Of a DNA stretch of 31,603 nt, positions 15,079 to 21,926 are shown one piece after another. Source of the DNA: a virus. Position numbers and translations under genes: made by a program. Location of the stretch: IMG/VR virus record IMGVR_UViG_3300020475_000689, positions 1 through 31,603 of that record; one strand, 5' to 3'. Under the pieces are notes generated by a model, which was not told where the DNA came from, did no database searches, and saw only the letters and a list, made by a program, of their open reading frames with translations. Position 1 is the first letter of the stretch. The number at the start of each line of letters is the position of its first letter.

Positions 15079-15346
15079 GTATGATGATAGAGTTCAATTT
15101 CAAAGGGACTTATTAAAAGCAGAAAAGTGGGCAAAAGTGCCTGCAAGTGTTCATGTACATCAATTGGATTCAATGTGGTATGAAACAGAAGAATCTAAAA
15201 AGTATCTTGAAAAAGGTTCTGTTACTGATATTCAATATAACAATGGTATCATAACAAGATTACAGAATGGTAAAATCGTTCACACATTTGGTGAAGAAAT
15301 TACCAGTGAAGAATTAGTTCGTGCATATGTACGAGGTGGACAATAA
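15071..15346 (+). CDS. Hypothetical protein (91 aa)
   Basis: Not recognised. A helical N-terminus (DRVQFQRDLLKAEKWAKV) is followed by a short beta-rich section (VTDIQYNNGIITRLQNGKIV) and a helical end. Soluble, no cysteines. AGGAG eight bases upstream supports the start. It overlaps the zinc-ribbon gene by eight bases and is probably translated from the same message. Confidence 0.7.
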   Translation: MTEYDDRVQFQRDLLKAEKWAKVPASVHVHQLDSMWYETEESKKYLEKGSVTDIQYNNGIITRLQNGKIVHTFGEEITSEELVRAYVRGGQ

Positions 15347-15365
15347 TAGGGGCTACTGCTCGGGT

Positions 15366-15470
15366 ATGGGACAGGAAAACGATAGACAACAAATTGAACA
15401 CTATTTAACACGCGATTGTGTTGCGACTGTTTTCCATCCCACCAGTTTTATTGTGAGGTTCAAAGTATGA
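15366..15470 (+). CDS. Very small ORF coupled to the next gene (34 aa)
   Basis: ATG 15366 to TGA 15468-15470; the stop overlaps the next ATG as ATGA, the coupling used elsewhere in this genome. The product has no recognisable domain: a charged N-terminus (GQENDRQQIEHYLTRD), then short strands (CVATVFHP, FIVRFKV). AGGGG lies about 13 bases upstream. The same DNA can fold into a long hairpin (15367-15441), so it could be a structured RNA element instead. An in-frame GTG at 15336 is a possible longer start. Confidence 0.45.
   Translation: MGQENDRQQIEHYLTRDCVATVFHPTSFIVRFKV
15367..15441 (+). repeat. Long imperfect hairpin
   Basis: TGGGA plus GGAAAAC (15367-15380) pair with GTTTTCC plus TCCCA (15429-15441), twelve pairs with one small internal loop. 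Inside is a second hairpin, AACAC/GTGTT (15407-15422). No good T-run follows, so it is not an obvious terminator. Confidence 0.6.
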
Positions 15471-15634
15471 AAAGATTTTGGGTAGTATGGAAACATGCAT
15501 TAGGTTCATTTGATGAAGAGGATGGATATAATAGAAGAAACGAAAATGCAATTGCACTAGTTCGTTCTGTATTTGTACTTACAAATTTAATATGTGCAAT
15601 ATTTATTATGATAAACATAGTAAAGGGATGGTAA
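15467..15634 (+). CDS. Small membrane protein (55 aa)
   Basis: MKRFWVVWKHALGSF at the N-terminus followed by an acidic stretch and a single C-terminal membrane segment (SVFVLTNLICAIFIMINIV). Short proteins beginning in this way are common in marine T4-like phages in my recollection; function unknown. GAGG lies nine bases before this ATG; an upstream in-frame ATG at 15416 would add 17 cysteine-rich residues and has no ribosome binding site. Confidence 0.75.
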   Translation: MKRFWVVWKHALGSFDEEDGYNRRNENAIALVRSVFVLTNLICAIFIMINIVKGW

Positions 15635-15635
15635 T

Positions 15636-15839
15636 ATGAGTAAATGTCAAGATTATCCAAACATGGTATTTAAAGGTATTTTAGCTAGTGAAGGTCACTC
15701 AGTTAATTTTAATATCTTTGATGATTATGTGGAGATTACACATACACATGGTGCAATGATATCAGTGAATAGAGTCGATATTGATAATGCAATTAAACAA
15801 CAAAAAGACTTAATAGGGATGGGATACAAATGGATGTAA
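15636..15839 (+). CDS. Hypothetical protein (67 aa)
   Basis: Not recognised. A small, mostly beta-strand protein (VNFNIFDDYVEITHTHG, AMISVNRVDIDNAI) with a helical end. GGGATGG precedes the ATG, which lies one base after the previous stop. Its last ten bases overlap the hydrolase gene. Confidence 0.65.
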   Translation: MSKCQDYPNMVFKGILASEGHSVNFNIFDDYVEITHTHGAMISVNRVDIDNAIKQQKDLIGMGYKWM

Positions 15840-16345
15840 AATATAATGAGAAGATGTTAAAGTATCTTTGTCTTGGAGTCTTAGGATTCTGTTTGGGGTT
15901 TTGGAGTGGTAAAGCAACTGCCTCAGACCCAAATAATGAAGCATTTTGTCTTGCACAAAATATGTATTTTGAAGCTGGTAACCAACCACTTGCTGGTAAA
16001 GTTGCAGTCTCACAAGTTGTTATTAATAGAACAGAACATATGAATTATCCAACAGACATTTGTGGTGTAGTTTATCAAGCAAAATGGTCAGAGAATTGGA
16101 AAGGTAATATGATACCTACTAGAAACCAATGTCAATTTAGTTGGTTCTGTGATGGTAAGTCAGACGACCCAGAGGATTCAAAAACTTGGATTGAATGTTT
16201 AACCCTTGCAAGAAATATATTACAAGGTGAATATGGAGATATCACTGAGGGTGCTACTCACTATCATAGTGTATATGTGAATCCCTACTGGGCAGATTCA
16301 TTGAATGAAACTGTAACTATTAATGAACACATATTTTACAAATAG
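15830..16345 (+). CDS. SleB-type cell wall hydrolase, candidate endolysin
   Basis: A 171-residue Hydrolase_2/SleB-family enzyme that cleaves peptidoglycan. A positively charged start and one hydrophobic segment (residues about 11-31, ending ATAS) form a signal peptide or membrane anchor. The catalytic domain follows: CLAQNMYFEAG with the putative catalytic E48, then VAVSQVVINR, ICGVVYQ, QFSWFCDG and GATHYHS. The N-terminal segment suggests export by the host Sec system, as for signal-arrest-release endolysins. No T4-type lysozyme is visible in the window, so this is the best lysis-enzyme candidate here. Start GGGATGGGATACAAATG has a usable purine-rich site. Confidence 0.87.
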   Translation: MDVKYNEKMLKYLCLGVLGFCLGFWSGKATASDPNNEAFCLAQNMYFEAGNQPLAGKVAVSQVVINRTEHMNYPTDICGVVYQAKWSENWKGNMIPTRNQCQFSWFCDGKSDDPEDSKTWIECLTLARNILQGEYGDITEGATHYHSVYVNPYWADSLNETVTINEHIFYK

Positions 16346-16493
16346 TAAAGGATGGCAAGACTCGTCTGATGGATGGGTATCTACTATGAATAAGTCTAAA
16401 GAGAATAAAGAAAAATATAAAAAATACTTATCTACAACTGATAAACCATTACCATATAGGGATTGGTTAAAAGAACAAAGAGTTGACAAATAA
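16323..16493 (+). CDS. Small hypothetical protein (56 aa)
   Basis: An ORF from ATG 16323 to TAA 16491-16493. It overlaps the end of the hydrolase gene by 23 bases and fills the gap before the next promoter. The product is hydrophilic and lysine-rich, with GWQDSSDGW near the start and KPLPYRDWLKEQ at the end. A second ATG at 16386 has no better ribosome binding site. No function can be assigned; it is listed because it is uninterrupted, in strand, and codon use resembles its neighbours. The -35 of the next promoter lies in its last codons. Confidence 0.5.
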   Translation: MNTYFTNSKGWQDSSDGWVSTMNKSKENKEKYKKYLSTTDKPLPYRDWLKEQRVDK

Positions 16494-16510
16494 GGATTTT
16501 GTGAGATAAT
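16483..16510 (+). promoter_or_regulatory. Extended -10 promoter for DUF3310/gp45
   Basis: TTGACA, a 16-nt spacer ending TGA, then GATAAT, six bases before the ATG at 16517. The same class as the uvsY, gp55 and 21893 promoters. Confidence 0.75.
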
Positions 16511-16516
16511 AATATC

Positions 16517-16810
16517 ATGACTGAAAAAATAGAATACAAATATAACGAAGATGAATTGATAAAACAATTCAAGGAGTATGTTGATAAAACTTATAAACAA
16601 CATTACTCTCAAAACAAATATCAAGCAACAGAATTTATTATAGATGGTGGACATGGGGAAGGTTTCTGCATGGGTAACATCTTAAAATATGCACAGAGGT
16701 ATGGTAAAAAGAGTGGCCATAATCGTGCAGACCTAATGAAAGTTTTACACTATGCACTATTTGCTCTCTATGTGCATGACTTAGAAGTGGACAAGAGAGC
16801 TGCATTATAA
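16517..16810 (+). CDS. DUF3310 family protein
   Basis: A 97-residue protein with the DUF3310 core: GFCMGNILKYAQRYGKKSG then ADLMKVLHYALFALYVH. These proteins are widespread in phages and are sometimes annotated as nucleotide kinase-like; the role is not established. The ATG is six bases after the -10 element and lacks a ribosome binding site. gp45 follows ten bases after its stop and probably shares its transcript. Confidence 0.85.
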   Translation: MTEKIEYKYNEDELIKQFKEYVDKTYKQHYSQNKYQATEFIIDGGHGEGFCMGNILKYAQRYGKKSGHNRADLMKVLHYALFALYVHDLEVDKRAAL

Positions 16811-16820
16811 TGGAGTTATT

Positions 16821-17492
16821 ATGAAAATAAGTGACAGTACATTCGAAGTTCTACAGAACTTTAGTAGTATCAATAATGGTATTACAGTACAAACAGGGAG
16901 TGAAATCAGAACGATTTCACCTATGAAGAATATCTTAGGTAAAGCAACAGTAACAGACAATTTCACTAGTGAGTTTTCTGTATATGATTTGCCAGAGTTT
17001 CTTGCAACTATATCATTATTAGGTGATGATGCAGACTTTGAGTTTGGTGAAAATTCAGTTAACATCAGTGGTAATGGTGCAAGTGCAACATATAATTATG
17101 CAGAAGCATCAATGATTATTGTACCACCAGAAAAAGATATCACAATGCCTAATCCAGAGGTAGTCTTTGATTTATCTACTGATTTACTTTCTAAATTACA
17201 GAAAGCAAGTGCAGTGTTATCTCTTCCAGACTTAGTATTGGAAAGTAATGGTACAGTGGTAACATTGAATGTTAGAGATAAAAAGAATCCTACATCAAAC
17301 CATTTCAGTGAAGTTATTATGGATGGTGATGGACAAACATATTCAATGAACTTTAAAATGGAAAACATCAGAGTTGTGAAAGATGAGTATACAGTTTATG
17401 TATCATCAAAAGGTCTTTCTCATTTTGTTGCAAAAAACAAAGGTGTAGAATATTTTATTGCACTTGAACCAGATTCAACCTTTGGTTCTTAA
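16821..17492 (+). CDS. 45: gp45 sliding clamp
   Basis: Trimeric processivity clamp of the phage DNA polymerase; in T4 it also activates gp55-dependent late transcription, linking replication to virion gene expression. The 223 residues (T4: 228) align along the length: MKISDSTFEVLQNFSSINNG at the N-terminus, SVYDLPEFLATISLLGDDA in the first domain, NFKMENIRV and YFIALEPDST at the C-terminus. TGGAG lies upstream of the ATG. It is followed by a hairpin pair before gp44. Confidence 0.95.
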   Translation: MKISDSTFEVLQNFSSINNGITVQTGSEIRTISPMKNILGKATVTDNFTSEFSVYDLPEFLATISLLGDDADFEFGENSVNISGNGASATYNYAEASMIIVPPEKDITMPNPEVVFDLSTDLLSKLQKASAVLSLPDLVLESNGTVVTLNVRDKKNPTSNHFSEVIMDGDGQTYSMNFKMENIRVVKDEYTVYVSSKGLSHFVAKNKGVEYFIALEPDSTFGS

Positions 17493-17532
17493 TAAATACT
17501 TTTGTAGGTACTAGACATTGGTACTCAAGGGC

Positions 17533-17596
17533 GTCAATCTGTTCTCTCTCTTGGGGATTGACTCGATTCATAAAGGTGGGACTATGAATCTTTTTT
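17533..17596 (+). terminator. Tandem hairpins with T-run between gp45 and gp44
   Basis: Hairpin 1: GTCAATC/GATTGAC (17533-17562), seven pairs. Hairpin 2: GATTCATA/TATGAATC (17565-17590), eight pairs, followed by six T. The second has the form of an intrinsic terminator. It ends 20 bases before the gp44 ATG, so it could limit gp44 relative to gp45 or fold in the gp44 leader, a known target of RegA control in T4. Confidence 0.65.
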
Positions 17597-17615
17597 ATAA
17601 TGGAATGGTGAAAAT

Positions 17616-18548
17616 ATGAGTGATGAATTTTTATGGGTAGAAAAGTATAGACCCAAAAACATAGAAGATTGTGTTCTTCCAGCAGATATCAAACAAACAT
17701 TTTTTGATATCAAAGATGAAATACCAAATATGATTCTTACTGGTACTGCTGGTACTGGTAAAACCACAATTGCAAAAGCATTATGTGAAATGCATGGTTG
17801 TGATTATATTCTAATTAATGGTTCAGAAGAAAGTGGTATTGATGTTCTCAGAACCAAAATCAAAAACTTTGCATCTACAGTTTCACTAAGTGGTGGAAAC
17901 AAAGTAGTTATCCTCGATGAGGCAGACTATCTAAATGCACAATCAACTCAACCAGCACTTCGTGGATTCATAGAAGAGTTCCATAAGAATTGTAGGTTTA
18001 TCTTTACATGTAATTACAAAAACAGATTGATTGCACCTTTGCATTCAAGATGTACTGTTATTGATTTTAAAATACCACCATCTGAAAGACCAAGACTTGC
18101 ATCTGTATTCATGGCAAGACTTATGATGATACTTGATACAGAAGGTGTGAAGTGGAATTCAGAAGTTTTACAAGAACTAGTAATGAAACATTTCCCAGAC
18201 TTTCGTAGAACCATTAATGAACTTCAAAGATACTCAGTAAGTGGTAGTATAGATGTAGGTATCTTATCTAATATTGCAGAAGAAAGTATTACTGAATTGA
18301 TAGGTCATATTAAAACAAAAAGATTTACAGACATGAGAAAATGGGTTGCACAAAATGTAGACAACGACCCAGTAAGATTGTTCAGAAACATTTATGATAA
18401 ACTCTATGAAGTTTTAGAACCACAAAGTATTCCTAATGCAGTTATCATTATTGCAGATTACAGTTATAAATCTGCATTTGTAGTTGACCAAGAAGTCAAT
18501 ACAGTTGCATGTCTAACTGAACTTATGATGGAATGTCGATGGAAATAA
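17616..18548 (+). CDS. 44: gp44 clamp loader ATPase
   Basis: AAA+ subunit of the gp44/gp62 clamp loader that opens gp45 and places it on primed DNA. The 310 residues (T4: 319) contain Walker A GTAGTGKT at 43-50, Walker B VVILDEAD ending at 104, sensor-1 region FIFTCNY, the arginine-finger motif SRC at 144-146, and sensor 2 around FPDFRRTINELQRY. GGTGAAA precedes the start. In T4, gp62 follows directly; here gp62 lies 5.4 kb downstream. The end overlaps the next gene by 16 bases. Confidence 0.96.
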   Translation: MSDEFLWVEKYRPKNIEDCVLPADIKQTFFDIKDEIPNMILTGTAGTGKTTIAKALCEMHGCDYILINGSEESGIDVLRTKIKNFASTVSLSGGNKVVILDEADYLNAQSTQPALRGFIEEFHKNCRFIFTCNYKNRLIAPLHSRCTVIDFKIPPSERPRLASVFMARLMMILDTEGVKWNSEVLQELVMKHFPDFRRTINELQRYSVSGSIDVGILSNIAEESITELIGHIKTKRFTDMRKWVAQNVDNDPVRLFRNIYDKLYEVLEPQSIPNAVIIIADYSYKSAFVVDQEVNTVACLTELMMECRWK

Positions 18549-18733
18549 CTTTTGGTTTATACATACTAGTTGCAATATTAGTTGCAGTTGCATATTATCA
18601 TGGTCATAAGACTGGTATTAGAAAAGGTGCAGATACGATGTATGGACACTTGTATGATAATGGTGTTAGAAAAGATGACAAAGTAATAGTTCATTTAGAG
18701 TATGAGGATAGAAGTAGTGTTAAAGAGTTCTGA
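18533..18733 (+). CDS. Small membrane protein (66 aa)
   Basis: Not recognised. One N-terminal membrane segment (FGLYILVAILVAVAYYHG), then a short soluble tail with strands (KVIVHLEYED). The ATG at 18533 lies in the end of gp44; a second ATG two codons on (18539) is equally possible. It is the first gene of the accessory block between gp44 and gp62. Its end overlaps the next gene by 32 bases. Confidence 0.6.
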   Translation: MSMEITFGLYILVAILVAVAYYHGHKTGIRKGADTMYGHLYDNGVRKDDKVIVHLEYEDRSSVKEF

Positions 18734-19484
18734 TTTTTTTATAGAAAAAGATTGTGGTATAGACCATGAATTTATAACTGACTGGTGTATAAAGCATGAA
18801 GACCATCCATACTTTGCACATAGTGAAGATGGAACAATAACACCAAATCAATTTAGTGATAATCTTCGTGCATATGTTCGTGCATCCAAAGATGGTGAAG
18901 ACTTAACTCATATGGAACATCAACACCAAAGAGAACTGGATACAAAAAATACTCAAAATTTTTCTACTTATAATCCTTTTACATTTGGATTAAGACCCTT
19001 TGCAGATATATATTGGAAACTAAATCGTTTCTTTTATTCTAATCCCCAAGTACAAGAGGCAGAAGAACCTTTTTATATTCATGGATGGTTTAATGTATAT
19101 ACAAAAAAAGATGATAATAACAATAAAGGTTATGACCATATACCATTTCATAAACATATTGAATTTATGCATCCACATATCTATCATGGATTTTATTGTG
19201 CAAATGTAGAACCATCTACTACAACTTATAGAATAGGGCCTGAATCACCAAAAGAAGAATGGGTTGTACATCAAGATTATGATGATATGTTAATTTATTC
19301 TGCAAGTGGATACGAACATGCATCATCGCCTTGGGTTGAAGAAAAACCAAGAGTAACTATTGCATTTGATATTTTTCCAGAATCAATTTATTTTGGAGAA
19401 CAAAAAACAGATTACGATTGGAGTTTAGATTCAAAAATGTATCAAGCAATTCCATTCCCAGATTTATGGAAAGGTGAAGAATGA
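18702..19484 (+). CDS. 2OG-oxygenase-like protein 4
   Basis: 260 residues. The C-terminal half resembles the family of putative 2OG-Fe(II) oxygenases with a WxNVY...H.H core: HGWFNVYTKKD, then PFHKHIEF (H150, H152), a strand YHGFYCANVEPSTTTYRIG, then DMLIYSASGYEHASSP (H206) and R217 in RVTIAFDIFPE. The first iron motif is HxH rather than HxD, so activity is uncertain. The N-terminal 120 residues are not recognised. The start could also be the GTG at 18717; ATG 18702 is used, overlapping the upstream gene by 32 bases. Confidence 0.62.
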   Translation: MRIEVVLKSSDFFIEKDCGIDHEFITDWCIKHEDHPYFAHSEDGTITPNQFSDNLRAYVRASKDGEDLTHMEHQHQRELDTKNTQNFSTYNPFTFGLRPFADIYWKLNRFFYSNPQVQEAEEPFYIHGWFNVYTKKDDNNNKGYDHIPFHKHIEFMHPHIYHGFYCANVEPSTTTYRIGPESPKEEWVVHQDYDDMLIYSASGYEHASSPWVEEKPRVTIAFDIFPESIYFGEQKTDYDWSLDSKMYQAIPFPDLWKGEE

Positions 19485-19564
19485 ATGAATTTTTATTAGT
19501 AGTATTAGGTGGACTGTTTACTACACTTGTAGGTTGGACTGTTCATATCTGGACAAACAAATGA
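19481..19564 (+). CDS. Tiny membrane protein (27 aa)
   Basis: ATG 19481 to TGA 19562-19564. The product is almost entirely one membrane segment (FLLVVLGGLFTTLVGWTVHI). AAGGTGAAG directly upstream is a good ribosome binding site, and the start overlaps the previous stop as ATGA while its own stop overlaps the next ATG as ATGA. Both junctions support translation. Function unknown. Confidence 0.6.
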   Translation: MNEFLLVVLGGLFTTLVGWTVHIWTNK

Positions 19565-20919
19565 ATATATTTGAATTAGATAAGGAACTAATCCCAACTA
19601 AAACTACAAGAGTATTAGTTTATCCTAATATCACATGGCAAAAAGATTTAGAACAAGATTCATATGTTCAAGTTCTTAAGAATATGATTAGAGAATTAAA
19701 AGATAAAGATATCTTTTGGACGATACTATCACCCAAACATATTGATGGATTAAATTTTGATAATACAGAACAACTTATGTGGGAACTTCCTACATATCCA
19801 CCAGCAATGAGAAGTCACTTTGATGTAATGAAGTTTAGAAATCTTATGAAGGATGTTGATGAAATTGATTTGGTAATGAGTCATCTGCCTGAACATACAC
19901 ATCAACTTGTAAATACTTTATATAATCTTACACATCATACACCTAAAGTGATAGGTTATGCACATTGGTTTGACTTTGACCATGTATGTGTATGGGCAAA
20001 AGATTCATTCAAACAAAACATTTGTGGATTGTTAGAAATGGATAAATGTTATATCAATACACAAACACAAAAGAATATGGTATTAGAACAAGCAAGAGAC
20101 CATTTCAATTTACAAACTATACATCAATTAGATGAGATTCTAACTGTCCAATATCTGGGTGTTAAACAAGAAGACATACTTAAAGAGTATTCAGAAGAAC
20201 ATGAAAAGATAATAGTATTTAATCATAGACCAGAGGCATATAAACACTATAAAGAATTTATTCAGTTGATGGATGAACTCTGGAAACAAAGACAAGACTT
20301 TAAAGTTTGGGTGCCATTACTAACTGGTGAACCAGATAGACCTTATCTAACAAATGAAAAATTTGATAAACAAGGATACTATGATAAATTAAAAACATGT
20401 TGTGTTGGGTTTTCACCTAAACAAAAGTATGGTGGATGGAGTGTTGCAACTACAGATGGAATGATGAATGGTTGTCCTTACATAATGTATGATGGTGAAT
20501 ATTACCATGAGTTATGGGATGATGCAGACTTTTTTACAACAGACCAAGATGCATTAGATTTATTAAATAGATATCTTGATGATTCGTCCCACAGATTTAA
20601 AATGCAAATGTTAGGAATACAACACTTATCAACGAGACTAAATTACAAACATGAAATGGAAACAATGTATCAAGACTTTTGTGATTTAATAAACAATACT
20701 AAATCAACTAATTCAGATAAGACTAATGAACTTATAGAAGTTATTAAAGATAGAGGTAGTATAACTAAAAGAGAGTTGTTTAGTGAGTATTGTGGTTGGG
20801 GACGAGGAATCAAATGGACTCCATATAGAAGAGCATTGATGGAACATCCTAATGTATTTGATGTCATGGATAAGGAAACTACCTACTGTTGGAACGATGA
20901 AAATAGTTCTGCCTTATAA
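19561..20919 (+). CDS. GT-B-like glycosyltransferase with C-terminal extension
   Basis: 452 residues with the layout of a GT-B glycosyltransferase: N-terminal strands RVLVYPNITWQKD and IDLVMSHLPEH, a linker, then a C-terminal nucleotide-sugar domain IIVFNHRPEAYKHYKEF, VWVPLL and, near residue 291, YGGWSVATTDGMMNGCPYI, which fits the usual sugar-nucleotide-binding position. The last 75 residues (NELIEVIKDRGSITKRELF, then WTPYRRALMEHPNVFDV) look like a winged helix, suggesting DNA or protein contact. Modification of phage DNA or of a surface glycan are both possible. ATG 19561 is chosen for the ATGA junction; the in-frame TTG at 19534 is less likely. Confidence 0.65.
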   Translation: MNIFELDKELIPTKTTRVLVYPNITWQKDLEQDSYVQVLKNMIRELKDKDIFWTILSPKHIDGLNFDNTEQLMWELPTYPPAMRSHFDVMKFRNLMKDVDEIDLVMSHLPEHTHQLVNTLYNLTHHTPKVIGYAHWFDFDHVCVWAKDSFKQNICGLLEMDKCYINTQTQKNMVLEQARDHFNLQTIHQLDEILTVQYLGVKQEDILKEYSEEHEKIIVFNHRPEAYKHYKEFIQLMDELWKQRQDFKVWVPLLTGEPDRPYLTNEKFDKQGYYDKLKTCCVGFSPKQKYGGWSVATTDGMMNGCPYIMYDGEYYHELWDDADFFTTDQDALDLLNRYLDDSSHRFKMQMLGIQHLSTRLNYKHEMETMYQDFCDLINNTKSTNSDKTNELIEVIKDRGSITKRELFSEYCGWGRGIKWTPYRRALMEHPNVFDVMDKETTYCWNDENSSAL

Positions 20920-21919
20920 TACACACTTTGGTGAATACAATTCGGATATCATAGTTGGTGGTATTGAAAAGTTTTGTCATCAGATTGTAGAAAACTTTCC
21001 TAATGTAGAAATCATAAACATAGATAACAATGAACCAATCAAAGAAAATACTACCAAGATAAAAAACTTTGCTAGAAGTGTTGATGCAGATATCATTATA
21101 TCAAATTGGAATCAAGCATCTTTCTCTGGTTCAAAAATGTTAGATTCAGAAATACCAATAATGTATGTTGGTCATGGTCATGTTAATATGGGTTCTATTT
21201 TATCAACATTAGATAATTTAAGAAATAGAAATCATTCAGTTTATTTTGTAAGTCAATATCAATATGATTGGTATAGGTCAATGTCAAAAAGAATGAGAGG
21301 TAAAGATTTATTTATAGATGGATATATAAACTCAAGTTATGTTGATGGAGACAAACCAAAACTTCTTCCAATTGAATATGATTGTGCTACTATTGGTAGA
21401 TGTGACCCAGTAGAAAAAAAACCATTTATAATGAAACAATGGTTAAAGGATACAGATTATAAATCAATCTTACTTACAAATAGTCCACCAAATGAACAAT
21501 GTGAAAAGTATTATAATAAAAATTCTCATTGGGATGGTGTATTAATGAATCTTAAACATTCTGATGTTATGAAAACTTTATCAAAGTCTATGACTTATTT
21601 TTCAACTTGTCATAACGAAACATGGGGTATTACAGCACTTGAATCGTTATCACATGGTGTTCCCATAATATTAAATAGTAAGAATAATAAACATGCAAGC
21701 ACAAGTATATGTGCAAGTGATAATCATTATAAACTTGTATCTGATGAATTTGAATTAATAGATGCAATAAAGTCTTTTAGTAATGTAGATAGAAAAGAAA
21801 TACAAGATATGACTTGGGAAAAACATAGTAAAGAATCTTGGATATCCCAGATGAATAAATGTATGTGGGACACTATAGATAAATTTAAAAGGTCGACAGT
21901 TATGGACTTTGTGGTATAA
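20897..21919 (+). CDS. GT4-like glycosyltransferase
   Basis: 340 residues resembling GT-B/GT4 enzymes: N-terminal MKIVLPYNTHFGEYNSD followed by GGIEKFCHQI, an IIISNWN strand, VGHGHVNMG, and the C-terminal signature ETWGITALESLSHGVPIIL starting at residue 241, where E241 and E249 correspond to the conserved ExxxxxxxE pair. The acceptor is unknown. The start ATG 20897 overlaps the preceding glycosyltransferase by 23 bases; an in-frame ATG at 20852 would add 15 atypical residues. The stop codon TAA is part of the next gene's TATAAT box. Confidence 0.75.
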   Translation: MKIVLPYNTHFGEYNSDIIVGGIEKFCHQIVENFPNVEIINIDNNEPIKENTTKIKNFARSVDADIIISNWNQASFSGSKMLDSEIPIMYVGHGHVNMGSILSTLDNLRNRNHSVYFVSQYQYDWYRSMSKRMRGKDLFIDGYINSSYVDGDKPKLLPIEYDCATIGRCDPVEKKPFIMKQWLKDTDYKSILLTNSPPNEQCEKYYNKNSHWDGVLMNLKHSDVMKTLSKSMTYFSTCHNETWGITALESLSHGVPIILNSKNNKHASTSICASDNHYKLVSDEFELIDAIKSFSNVDRKEIQDMTWEKHSKESWISQMNKCMWDTIDKFKRSTVMDFVV

Positions 21920-21920
21920 T
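21893..21920 (+). promoter_or_regulatory. Extended -10 promoter for the DruA-like gene
   Basis: TCGACA, a 16-nt spacer ending TGG, then TATAAT, six bases before the ATG at 21927. CTTTGTGGTATAAT closely repeats the uvsY promoter. Confidence 0.75.
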
Positions 21921-21926
21921 AGTATT

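Noticed and set aside
17504-17513. TAGGTACTAG after gp45 as a further promoter-family member
   Set aside because: Only the GGTAC core matches and there is no -10 at the fixed distance.
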